Below the pieces are notes generated by a model. It saw nothing but the letters and a program-made list of their open reading frames with translations, ran no database searches and was not told the DNA's origin. A DNA stretch of 64,000 nucleotides from Undaria pinnatifida. Its lineage: Eukaryota > Sar > Phaeophyceae > Laminariales > Alariaceae. The DNA is taken from assembly GCA_012845835.1 (NCBI GenBank), contig JABAKD010000002.1, positions 12,007,120 through 12,071,119 on the forward strand. The letters are read 5' to 3'. The position numbers were made by a program, and so were the translations under genes. Below, piece by piece: positions 31,673-43,067 of the stretch; position 1 is the first letter of the stretch, and the number at the start of each line of letters is the position of its first letter.

Positions 31673-31829
31673 TGAAACTTTCGGTAAGATACCCAACACT
31701 AAAAGGCTATCCTTTTGTCGGGGGGGAAACTCGCTTCGTAAACTCCGCACCAGGTCTTACTCTCTCGCTCACTTTTTCTTGCTTTTTCTGTAGATCACTT
31801 CCATCAAGAAATATTTCAAGGGCGTGCTT

Positions 31830-32015
31830 GGTAGGGTATATACACTTTGGACATTCCCGAGTATCTGGAAGTACCCGGGTATCTATCCGGGTATCTGGAT
31901 ATACCCGGGCATATACCCGGGTACTTGGTCTTGGCCGGGTATCTACCCGGGTATGATCAACGCTGACAAGATTGGTACCCGGGTACCCCAGAGTATGTAC
32001 CCTACTAAACACCCC
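31830..32015 (+). repeat. Palindromic TACCCGGGTA minisatellite, block 1
   Basis: At least eight TACCCGGGTA-like units alternating with TATCTGG or CTTGG spacers. The core is self-complementary, so it reads alike on both strands. Confidence 0.9.
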
Positions 32016-32277
32016 CTTGCGGGTGTTTTTGCGAGCGGTAATTGCTCTCCTGCGGGCGGTTTCCTGCCAGATGACTTATTTTCGTTTCTCTGGCTGTTGC
32101 GATTCTTGAGCACTCGTGGTTGCAACAGTTTCTCTGCGGGTTTCGATTTTCCCCCCAGACAAGTTGTTTGCTGTTTCTCCGGCTTTTTAATGCAAGTGGT
32201 CTTCTTTCTCTGTCTCCTTCTCTGGGTCGTTTCCCCCCCCCCCTCCCTTTTTTCTTTTCTCTTGTGTTTTGCTTGCG

Positions 32278-32302
32278 TGCGTGCGTGCGTGCGTGCGTGC
32301 AA
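32278..32302 (+). repeat. GCGT run
   Basis: Six tandem GCGT units. Confidence 0.9.
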
Positions 32303-32404
32303 TGTTTCAATTCTCACTTTTTTTTTTGTTCTTTCCTGTTTTGTGCGTAGATTTGTTTGTAGCGTGAAATGGTTGTTTTCAAGGGTATGTTTTTAGTAGT
32401 GTTA

Positions 32405-32590
32405 GTACACTAGGGTACCCGGGTGCCAACGCTGGCTGTTTTGGTCATACTCGGGTAGGCCCCCGGGTACCCGGCCAAACCTCGTTGTGTTGGTCATACC
32501 CGGGTATGATACCCAGGTATACCCGGGTGCCAAACCTGGTTTGCTCATACTCAGGTAAGTACCCGGCTACCTCCAGAGTAAACACCCTGC
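32405..32590 (+). repeat. Palindromic TACCCGGGTA minisatellite, block 2
   Basis: A second cluster with GGTCATACCCGGGTATGATA. Both blocks end near (G/A)AGTA(T/A)...ACACCC(T/C), so the two may be an ancient duplication with 390 bp between them. Confidence 0.85.
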
Positions 32591-32669
32591 TAAACACACT
32601 TAGAAGGGTTCCAAAGGCGTTATCCATCTGGAGAGCGTGGGCCTACCATTCCACGACATATACCTATAG

Positions 32670-35290
32670 CGGTGATTGTGCCTTCCCCCCCCCGCCCCCC
32701 CTCCCCTGGCTCCCCTCCGTCTCCCCCCTCCCTCCGCTATTTAGTTGGCTGGGCATAGTTTAGAGTTCACCGTTCGTTTTGTATGTTTTGCTCGGCGCTT
32801 GGCTTGGCTTGGCTCATTTTGTTTTTTTCTCCTCGCCTCCCCATGTTGAATTTATCGTTTTAGTTTTTTTTTTTAATGGTTCGGTTTGCAAAGTAGTCGG
32901 ACCTGGTCTGCCACCAAGGAATGAACAGTGTGATGTGTAGGTAACGCTGGAATGATAAACAATGTTGTTCGAGTTAAGCCGCGGAAGAAAGAAGGGGGGA
33001 ATAAGGAGGGGGAGGGGGAGGGGGGGGGGGGGGGGGAGAGAGCGCTTGTAGGAATGAGTCACTTGTTGCGCTGTAAGAATAGGACGATCGATGGTTGTAT
33101 TGTTGATTGGCTCATTGGTTGACTGGCTGTTGATCCCCTCGCCATGGAGAACACAGGAGCTGTCCCCGCGCGATTTTATTGGTTGGATTGATCGGACGGT
33201 TTCAAACAGGGAGGGGGGGGGGGCACGCGGAGTCTTTTCAAACCATGAGAGGGGGAGGGGGGGATTCGGGACGGTTTTCGGACATGCTTTTTTTTTTTGC
33301 CGAAATTGTTGACGGCAAGAGACTACTGTTTCAGCCTCGATTCCGCAAAAGGTGATGGCTGAGGGGTGCGATGCGTTGCACAGAGTGTGACTACCCCGGT
33401 GACACACAACGCAGAGCGGTGCCGTGCATCTTGGAGTGTTGTTGTAAGCACGATTATGTACACAGGCTGAAGGGTGGGGGTGTCGACACGATCTATGGGT
33501 ACGTGGGAGTTGCTGGGTCGTAAGCAATAACTACAGTGATGGCGCCAGCGGCAGGAGCAGTAACAGCAGCAACTAAAGCCGCCAAAGCAACAGTAACAGC
33601 AGCTAGCAGCTAGCGGACGGAAGCAATAGTTGCAGCAGTGGCTATTAATAGCAGCAGCCGCAGTTATGGCGGCCGCAGCAGCAACAACAGCAACAGTCGC
33701 TTCCTTGTGAGGGTGCCTAGTTGGTGGTGTGGTTCCTTGTTTTCCTTCGCGGTGCACCACCTCTATTGCATTTGGTCGCCAAGGGCGAATTCTAACAATA
33801 GAAAACGGTTCGTTTCTTGCGGTTTTGCGGGCCGATCCCAAATATTTACGATTTGACCGTTTTTGTTTTCGTTTTTTGGCGTGTTTTACGTTTTTTCGCC
33901 AACAGTTGCCTTGAATTTGTTTGTGTCCCATCTCGCGCCCGCGTTGCGCCGTTTGTGTGTTGTGTTGGTTGGCAGCGCACGTATTTTAGCCACAGGTGTG
34001 GGGGAGGGTTCGGGTGCACTGCTGCTGCCTGCTGCAGCTGTTGGTGTTGTTTGTTGCTGCTACCCGCTCTGCTGTTGTTGCGCTAGACTGCAAACACCGC
34101 AAACATAATTTCTTGAAAAATACTGATAACGTGATTTGATGTGATGATCAACTTACCATGGTTGATTGTGATGGGTGGATTAATTGAATTGTTGACTGGT
34201 GTGTTGCGTTATGGACAAGGCAGAGACAGCAATTATTGGATGGCTCTATTAATAATAGGCAAATAAATACTATTATTGTACCTACTGTATGATAAGGACA
34301 ACATGATAGGAGACCTGTATTCGTCGGGTCACTGAGAGTTGGTAGCTGAATCTCCGAGAGTCTGTCTGAATAAAAAAGTATAGGCCATAAAACGGTGATT
34401 TCTACGCTGCTTAGTATACGGTACACAGAGGGAAAATAAATCAGCTCAAAGCCCAACGATCGACAAATTTACGGTACACCGACTCCAATCTCCGCGATAT
34501 ACCGTGTTGTGGCGAACGGCCCTCGTCTTCGAGTTGAAATTATCGGACGAGCGACCCGCGATAAACCCCGTTAACCATGCTGCTCTTGCAATGTAAGCAA
34601 ATCACGAACGCCAGCCGATGCCAGGAAAAAGCCGAACCAATCTCCTGGGCAAGCCTCACCACGGCTCATCCAGAGGGCAAAGCTCACAGCCACTACTACA
34701 TCATCCCAGGCTAGTACTGAAAGGGAAATATAGAAGTTCATTAATTTATCAAACCCCGTTGTCCGCTGGAAACAGCGGAGGCTATCGCTGAGCACGACAG
34801 TCATTTAGTTCAAAGAACATCTCCCGTACGAGAGGAGACGGGACAACACAACACTTTCATTAAAAACAGGGCAACTCGATAACATACCTAGGCGGAGGCA
34901 TGGGTCTTGCGTGTGTGTGTGTGTCCAGATCAAAATCGAATACGCGCGTGTTATCGTACATCAGCCATGTTTATGATTACTCTCGCGCGTGGTGACGTCT
35001 TGTATCCGGCATGAAAAGCACACCGTGGAACAGCAGGGCAACGCCCATCGTTGGCGCTGCACTATACAGTCATACAGTAAATAGTAACACCTGGAGTACA
35101 GTAGGGGAACAGCGCGGATGCATTCTACGCATGATAAGGGGTAGCCAGGGCCTGTCTTTATGAAGCTCAAAACTTACTTGAAGAGCTCGTATACCTTCCA
35201 AAAACTGACTTTCAGATTTATTAAGTGAGGTGGAACCCGATGAACAACCCCATGGTACATTGCCAACCTAAAGCTATCACGGCCTAACTC
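32670..35290. other. Intergenic, no gene recognised
   Basis: Lies between the convergent genes. It holds G runs (32995-33040), a GCA-rich block (33540-33700) and short TG runs (about 34910). Two long minus-strand open frames (32814-33527, 33323-33931) are largely low-complexity and I do not accept them as genes. Confidence 0.45.
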
Positions 35291-35296
35291 GAAAGA

Positions 35297-35345
35297 GTGG
35301 TTTGTCCCCATGTCGGTAGTGCGGCGCTAAAAGGGCTAACAAACT
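35297..35345 (+). repeat. Repeat family G fragment
   Basis: TTTGTCCCCATGTCGG...GTGCGGCGCTAAAAGGG. Confidence 0.6.
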
Positions 35346-35689
35346 ACACACCATACTTGGTGCACGGCTCGGGGGTCATTTTTGGGGGCCTGTTTTTGCA
35401 GCGAAACTCCTTCCTCGGGGCCACTCGCGCGAGTGACTTCCCAGCGGTCCTTTGCTGTGTCTTAATCTTTCGTGCTGTTTTAAAAGTGTCTGCACTCTAT
35501 GAATCCGCAATGGCGATGGTAAGCTACGCTGATGCTCCAACAAAAACGCCTCAAATGTATTGTCTTTTGTTCCCGTTAGGCAAAGAGTCCCTCGTGCGAG
35601 TGGCTCAAAATCGGATGTGAAAAGGGAGTGTACCCTCTCCTGCCCTAGCCTCGGTCTGGAATGATACTTCCAAGTATTCTGACAATGAC

Positions 35690-35880
35690 GGGTAGGTCCG
35701 ACTGATTCTACCATAGATCCCTCCAAAACCAGCGATCTTCTTTAACGAACGTTTCATGGGTGCTCGGCACGAGGAAGGATGCTATGAAGATACAATCTTC
35801 AGCGGACGTTTTTCAAATTTTATAAAATCTTACATATATTTTCTTTAAGGGACCATTGATCGAACGATGACGTCGGGGGG
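35690..35880 (-). repeat. Reverse match to the insert inside 26640-27120
   Basis: AACGAACGTTTCATGGGTGC and CGGCACGAGGAAGGATGCT are the reverse complement of bases near 26820-26870. Confidence 0.65.
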
Positions 35881-36009
35881 GTAAGGGGCGCACCGTTTTC
35901 CAGGAGATACGGCCGGTATCATAGGAGCTGGTTTCAAAACCGGCGATTTCGTTGAAGAAAAGTTTGGGGGGCTACCGTAGTAAGACTCGTCCCCAGTCAA
36001 TAACGCGTA

Positions 36010-36185
36010 ACCCTTTTAGCATGTTTAGCACCGCACTCCCGACATGTGGGGACAAAAAACTTGGAGTTAGAGGTATTAAGGTATACCACTTTTTGGCTTT
36101 TAGCACAGCACTCGACATGGGGACAAAACACTTGAGAGTTGTTAGACTAGGAAAACACTGCCGCAGTTGGAAATGGGTTAAGAAG
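36010..36185 (+). repeat. Repeat family G, tandem pair
   Basis: Two successive units of CTTTTAGCAYG...CACTCSCGACATG...GGGGACAAAA...CTTG. Confidence 0.75.
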
Positions 36186-36357
36186 CCCCACCAGAGGCAG
36201 AAAAATGATGCCCTCAAAAAAGAGCTAGGACCTCTCTTGTTGCTATTTCATTCATTTGCCATTCGACACATAATGCGCAGCGTTGGTGTGTATCTCAACG
36301 ATCAAAAACATGATGACAATCATTTAGCGTTGGGTTGCGAAAGCAACTGAGTTAAAT

Positions 36358-36460
36358 CGACACACGACGCGTATGAAAATACGTGGAAGTGTGGTGAGCT
36401 TAAGCTTTATTTTTCCCCATCCGCCGAAGGATGAAAAAAAAAAGAAAAAAAAAAAAAACA
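36358..36460 (+). mobile_element. SINE-2 3' tail copy
   Basis: GACGCGTATGAAAATACGTG, GCTTTATTTTTCCCCATCCG and an A-rich tail, nearly identical to 10425-10515. Confidence 0.75.
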
Positions 36461-36714
36461 CCGAAAATCCTGACCATGAAAAGTAAAAGCGCAAAACAAT
36501 GAATCCAACAAATCCAGCCCCAACTGCTTGTTATCATACGCAGTCCGTCGTGGGTGTGGCCGGGCAATCGGTTTGGGACGTTGTCATTTAATAGGAGTTA
36601 TTAGGACAACGTATTCAACAATCAACAACAACGACGCATACTAGATATCCGTCCATGTCCTCCTGGCCCCACCCCACCCAGTCACCAGGGCAAAGCCCCG
36701 CCCCCCATGCACTT

Positions 36715-36910
36715 CCAAGTAGGCACAAGGTGCCGAAGTCGGTTCTTGGAAGGATGCAGTTCACCCTTCATGTAACTCGCCGAACACCTCACCGGGTTTC
36801 GTGCTTGGTGCAAGTAATGTCTGCCTGGTTGGTGAAAACCCGACGTGCCCCGTCCCGGCATAGTAGGGATGCGAGGATCTATGGTCACACGACTACGGCC
36901 ATGCACAAAC
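36715..36910 (+). mobile_element. Repeat family C
   Basis: GTAGGCACAAGGTGCCGAAG to GACTACGGCCATGCAC. Confidence 0.75.
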
Positions 36911-37140
36911 TGAGTACGTCGTACCCCCTCCCCCCACCCCCCCCCATGCACTTCCGAAAAAGGTTGCTATCTCTATCGTAACACATGTCCAAGGCAACGC
37001 ATACCGTCGGCTGCATCATAAATATAACCCCGCTAGAGGGGGAAACAGATAGCGCTACCGGTTGGTACGCAAAACGAGTAAAAAAATTGTATACATGAAG
37101 CCAAAAGGGCTAAATTTCATTACACCAATAATTACGTGTA

Positions 37141-37449
37141 TCAATTGCCTGCGTGCAGACAGACAGTGGATGCTATCGCCGAGCACGCCACACCTACACC
37201 GTCCTCTTCCCGGAGAAGATCTCTGTATCGCCTCGCCGACTCCCGCACCCCCGGCAACAACACCGCCTCCACGGCACCATCGAAACCCTCGCGGGTAACC
37301 CCATTCCCATTTCCTGCTGCTTTGGAGGGCACTGGGGCCCCAGGAACCCCATTTCCTGCTGCTTTGGGGACCATCGAGCCCCCCCCTCCCCCCCCGACTG
37401 GACGGGGAAGGGTTCCTTGGACACGCATGCCCACCCCCATGTGTTGCAC
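37141..37449 (-). CDS. Glycosyltransferase exon 10 (residues 616-717 and stop)
   Basis: Acceptor AATGGCAG, phase 0. It encodes [17 protein letters not shown], a G-rich linker with two PKAAGNG/SKAAGNG repeats (45-bp period), then [20 protein letters not shown] and LLREEDGVG, the C-terminal helix of the family, ending in TGA. Confidence 0.93.
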   Translation of the reverse strand: MQHMGVGMRVQGTLPRPVGGGGGGSMVPKAAGNGVPGAPVPSKAAGNGNGVTREGFDGAVEAVLLPGVRESARRYRDLLREEDGVGVACSAIASTVCLHAGN

Positions 37450-40400
37450 CTGCCATTGAGCGTTGTACGGTGGGGGGTGGGATGGGGACGCGAACTACGA
37501 TGTTGGTAGCATTTTCTGGCAAAAAAAATCTGAATGACGGCGTTACTCGAAACCCAGGTATCATCTAATCAAGATTAGGATAGACAATAGCGAAACGAAA
37601 AAAAGTGCAGAAAGGAGGCAGTACCTAAATTGAAAAGATGCGGGGAAAGCAAAGTGGGGAAATGGTTGGCAGAGGGCCATAAGAGAGATACTACTGCTTT
37701 GTGGAAGAATAATCGACATATATCGGAACGGAATCTACACCATATTGTCGGAGGGCAAAAAAATATATATATATATTTTTTTACACGCTAAAGCAACTAA
37801 TAATAACATCTACGGAATCCCATTTTTTTACAAGCTAAAGCAGTCCATTTTCAACTCCAAAAGTGTTTTCCTAGCCTAACTCCAAGTGTTTTGTCCCCAT
37901 GTCGGGAGTGCGGTGCTAAAAGCCAAAAAGTGGTATACCTTAACACCTCTAACTCCATTTTTTTTGTCCGCCACATGTCGGGAGTGCGGCACTAAACATG
38001 CTAAAAGAGGGTTAAGCGACTCCTACGGGACATGGTTGACTAGGAATCCTAGGGGTGTCGCATTCTGAAAAGGGGGAAACGCTAATAATTAGACACCGCG
38101 CAAGCAACACGCACGAAACACCGAGACGCGTGCTACGATAGAGATGCACCACATATTTTCTGAGGTTTCTCGATTTAGAAGCTCAAGAACTCGCCCAAAA
38201 AAAAACTGATTCGGAGAGAAAAAAAAGCTGCCACGACCGGATGAAACTTCCCATGGCCTGTAGGGTACGTATACAACCAGAATCATGCCAAAAACTAATC
38301 GATTCCCGACGATTTTGGGTTGAGGAGCCCCGTCCTTCAGAAAACGTTTCATACACAAACTGCTCCCACTATTGTAGCAAGTGTCCCGAACAGCCCAAAC
38401 CAGTTTAAAGTTTACTTTATGCCTGGTGGACTAGTAGTAGAGCATGGGATTCCCCATGCCACCAAGGCTACGGCAGGTAGGGGGGATGTTACGACGGTGT
38501 TATGATCATGTTATGATCATGTTATGGTACCCCCGTTTTCACTATCAATACCGGGTTTGAGCCACTCGCACCGGTGACTCCGTACCTCACGGGCAAGAAG
38601 ACTTTAGGTATACCTTTTTTTGGCGCGGTGTAGCTTGCCATTCCATTGCGGCTTCATGTAGCGGATTCAGACCGCGCGAAAGCTTAAGATCGCAAAGGAA
38701 CGGGGGGGGGGTCACTCGCGCGAGTGACACCCGTCCACTAGTGCTGCAAAAAAATCCCGCAGAATTGACCGTCCTACCGAAGCCTGGGTCATGTGTATAA
38801 GCTTACACTTTTTTTTTCTCACAGGTTCAACTTGGGTGCTAACGCTATAGAGCTGCTCAAGTCAAAAACGGGTCTCAGAAAAACTAAGGTGGACCCCAAC
38901 CGCGGCATACGTCCATTCCACTCCGAAACATGAGCTAAACCGTACAGATATTCATGAATAAAATACGCCATTTAACCACCAACTTACCATCTACCTGCTA
39001 TCTGGTATGTCGTACCTGATCCGCAAAGAAGAACTGGTCGAAGGCGAACGGAACTACCACCTGCACTGCGCCGGCCCTAAGAGAAAAAATATGCAGAACG
39101 ATGCATCACACACAGGCCCAAAACAGAAAAAGTGGAAACCCAGTAAGAGGGGGGCGGGGGGGAGGGGGGGGTGTACTCTTTTCATGCATAGCTGCAGTCT
39201 GAAGACCATAGACCCTCGCATCCCTACATTGCGGGAACGCAGCATGTCGGGGGTTCACCGACCAGGCAGAGACATCGCGTGCACCAAGCGCGAAGCGCCG
39301 TGAGCTGTTCGGCAAGTCGCATGAAGGATGAGCTGCATCGTACTAAGAATCACTTGTGAGGCCATTTCTTAAACAGTAGGATTCCGCCAGTCGAAAACGG
39401 CCCTTTTCGACTGGACTTTTTTTCGACTGGATTCTTCTGGTCCTTCTTATCGTCAGTCGAGTCGATTTTATAGTTGTTGTGCTCTGCCTAGAGGCGGTTG
39501 GTGTGAGGGAGTACTGCTGTACGGCAGTCGAAATCGGTTGGTAGCTTTGTGCTTCGCGCTTCCTCCGCGAGCAACGGCTCGGCGAACCCTCGTCCCAGCG
39601 AGTTGGTGGCTTTGGGCTTAGCCGAAAGCCGCCAAAGCTACTTTCGTGGAGTTGCACTCAGCCGAGAGCCGCCAAAGCTACAGCAGGCGCAGCAGTTGTT
39701 GGCAGCATGGGATCGATACCGCGCGCTGCTGCCGTCGTGTGATACACGCTGCTGGCGAGCGGAACTAGGAATGCGCCACGCTGACTTGCTGCGAGAAGCA
39801 ACAAACAGCAGTGATAGCCAAGCCAGCGTCAGCGCTTGGATGATACTGCTGTGTGGTACCTGGTATGGGTCTATGGCCGTGTGGCCGTGTGGGTGTGTTT
39901 GGTGGTGGGATGAGCGATTCGATCGGTTCAAAAAACACGTGTAAAACTTGTTCGACTGAGTTTTTCGACTGGAGGATCCAGTCGAAATACTTTTTTTTGG
40001 GATGTGAGCAAGATAAGTTCTTACTTCTAATGAAATATTGGACCATTTCTTACTCGGAATGAGAGTACGCCATTTCCTTACTTGAAATGAGAGAACGAGA
40101 TTTATTTACTTGGAATCAGCGTAGGACCTATTCTTACTTGGCCTGAGAGCGGGACATGTCTTGCTTGGAATGAGAGTAGCATAAATTCTGCCCTATTTTA
40201 TAAAAGTTATTCTAAACACGTCAGCTATGAGTTCGACAATTTTACGGTGGATGGTCATCTCTGCAAGCTGCATGAAAAACCGGCCGCTCATTTTTATTTT
40301 GATAAGATGTACTGGTATTATCCTTTCAATGTGTACGACTCCTACGCATGTTGCCAGGGTGAGCCATCAACAACAAACAGTTATCAATAATAACAAAGGT

Positions 40401-43035
40401 AGCTACTATACGTCCTTCATCTCAAGGTAGTAAGTTGTTACGATTCGTCGCCATGTAGCAGCAGTGTGGGGCTTCAGAGCTAACACACAAGTGTCGAAAA
40501 ACAAACGACAATTACAGCGTTGGACGCACACAAGGCAACCCGGGCTTCTGGAGTACGGGGAGGGGCAATCTGAAGTGCAACGGAAATGAGCTGTACCACA
40601 AGCGAGGGGCATGGTGATACACTTATACTGCGGCAAGTTACGTATTCCTTCGTAGACGCGTGAATAAATCGCGCAGTCGTCTTTTTTTTCGCTCAAAATG
40701 AGATAATCTTGCGCCGTAGCACACAGCGGTTGACGGCACGACGGTTTCAAGTAGTCACCGGCGCGATTGTCTAGGAAAGGCCTTTATGCAATACAGTGGG
40801 TACCCCGGTTCAAGAGCACCCCGTGATGAGCAGAAACAAGCGCTCTTACCTACACATTACTCCTATCGGAAGTTGGAAATATATAGCTTTTAGTATACGC
40901 GGGACATGCCGATTTAACCGCTCCTAAGTCCCGAATGCTCTTGTCCTGGGCGTTCTTAAACCGGGGTACCCAACGCAGTAGTCCCTCTGTTGTGCCGGTA
41001 TGTGCACTTTAGAGTAAAATACCGGCACTATATCGGCAACCGGAGCTACTCCACCTACTTCCACCATTGGTTGTTCCATCTGTTCCAAGTTCCAAGCGAT
41101 TTCAAAGGCACTGTAGCACTACTCAACCGGCACCGTAAAGGGTGCTGTACGCTACTGTTAATAGGTACAGCATTAATAGGTACAGCATCGCAGCCCCGCG
41201 GTGGTCCCACCACCTCTGTGGTGTACATTTCTGGGCACCGCAATGCAGCTGAGCGTGGGGTCAGAAGTCTCTAAAACTGCACCCGTGCTTTCTGGGGGAA
41301 ATAACTTGGAAAAATCGTTGGATGTTTTTTGTTGTAGTACTACTGTATTGATGGCCAGAGCAATAAAAAGGGTCTACTAAGGGTCGTTCCTAACGAGCGC
41401 AAACAAACTCACGAATACTGACAAAACGTCACAATTCTTGACATTCTGAAATTCTGAAATGTCGCATTTTCAAAAACACAAAATCACGCTTCTTTCGTCA
41501 GGAATCCTGACACAATTTTTTACGGAAAGTGTCGAAACGATTCAAAGTCCGGCCGGATTCCTGACAAATATCACGATTCGCGAAAATGTCACGTTTTTTT
41601 TCGTCACGATTCCTGACGTTTGTTGTGTTCGCTAGGAACGACCCTAACACCGTTACCTTTGTTATATTTATATGTTCCCTTCGACAGAGCAATTTATAGC
41701 GGTATTACTACTACCTCAGCGCAGCCCCGGTGGTCCCACTGCCTCCGTGATGTACAATTCCTCGGCACCGATGAAACAGCCAATCATGGGGTAAGAAATC
41801 TTCTTCCGTGAGGTCGAGGAGGCTGGTGTCTACTGCCGCTACTGCTGCAGTTGCTGCTGGTGCCATTTTCGCTTCCGCTTCTGCTGCTACTGCCTGTGCT
41901 GCCACTACTTGCGCTGCCACTGCTTGTGATGTTACCGCTTGTGCTGCTGCTGGTGTTGTTGCTCCTCGTGTTGTTGCTGCTGGTGCTGCTGGTGCTGCTG
42001 GTGCTACTGCTGTTGTTGTTACTGCTGCTGGTGTTGCTGTTACTGCTGCTCGTAGCGGATCATGGCCAGTGGCTGTTGGTAGTAGAATAACAGCGACACC
42101 AGCTTTTTCGAGACTGGAGACGGCCATAGACAATATCCTGTCAGGGTTCTAATAGGAGGGAGGGAGGGAGATAGGGAGATGGGGAAGGAGGAGGAAGATA
42201 TGCATATCGACAGATAGAGAGACAGGGAGGGGGATACGGAGGGAAGGATGAGGGAGGGGAGGAAGAGGGGATGAAGAAGATGTATAAATCGACAGAGAGA
42301 GAGGTAAATTGAGCGGGAGAGGGAGGGAAGGAGTGATCCGGGGGGCGGGATCAGGTTGGACCACAACCCCCTAACGCAGCAAGGCTCTGCCACAACATCA
42401 ATACCACGATGTTTATCTCACCTCCACCAAGCCCAGGGCCGGCATGGACCCCAATCCCACGCAAAACACGGCCTTCCGCCTCGCGTCGCACTCCCTCAGG
42501 AATCGGACGAGACGGTCCGGCGGTGCGTAGTGGGGCGACAGTGCCTTGAACGACCAGAACCCGCAAACATCTGCCTGGAAAAAATATATTTTGGCCGCAT
42601 AAGAAAGCACTAAACAATTAAATTAATAGGAGTCTATGTGCTTATCACTCACTATTCATACTGATAATATGAGGTTAGGGTAGGGTTAGGGTAGGATAGA
42701 GACATGATGGTAATGAGGAATCTGACAAGACCGTTCGGCGGTCGGTAGTGAGGTGGCAGTCCCGTGACAGACCAGAAGCCGTCAACGCCGGCCTGAAGGA
42801 GTTTTGGTCGCGGGAAAAAAAGTCAAGCGTCCATCACTCACCGCTGTTAACATAGGGTTAGGGTTGGGGTTAGGGTCTGTGGACCTATTGATAGATTCAT
42901 GCTGATGACAATAATGGTGATTGTTGCGGTAATGGCGATGGTGGTGATGATAATGGTGATGATGATTATTGATGACGATGACAATGATTATGATGATGGG
43001 GACGGTGATGATGGATGGTGACGACGCTGATGACG

Positions 43036-43067
<32 letters not shown>

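Noticed and set aside
31780..31830. Possible extra exon after TTTTTCTGTAG
   Set aside because: The SNARE already ends in a stop at 31093 with a complete anchor; the short frame has no family match.
33323..33931. 202-codon minus-strand frame in the intergenic region
   Set aside because: The middle is a GCA repeat and the ends show no family I recognise; codon composition looks non-coding.
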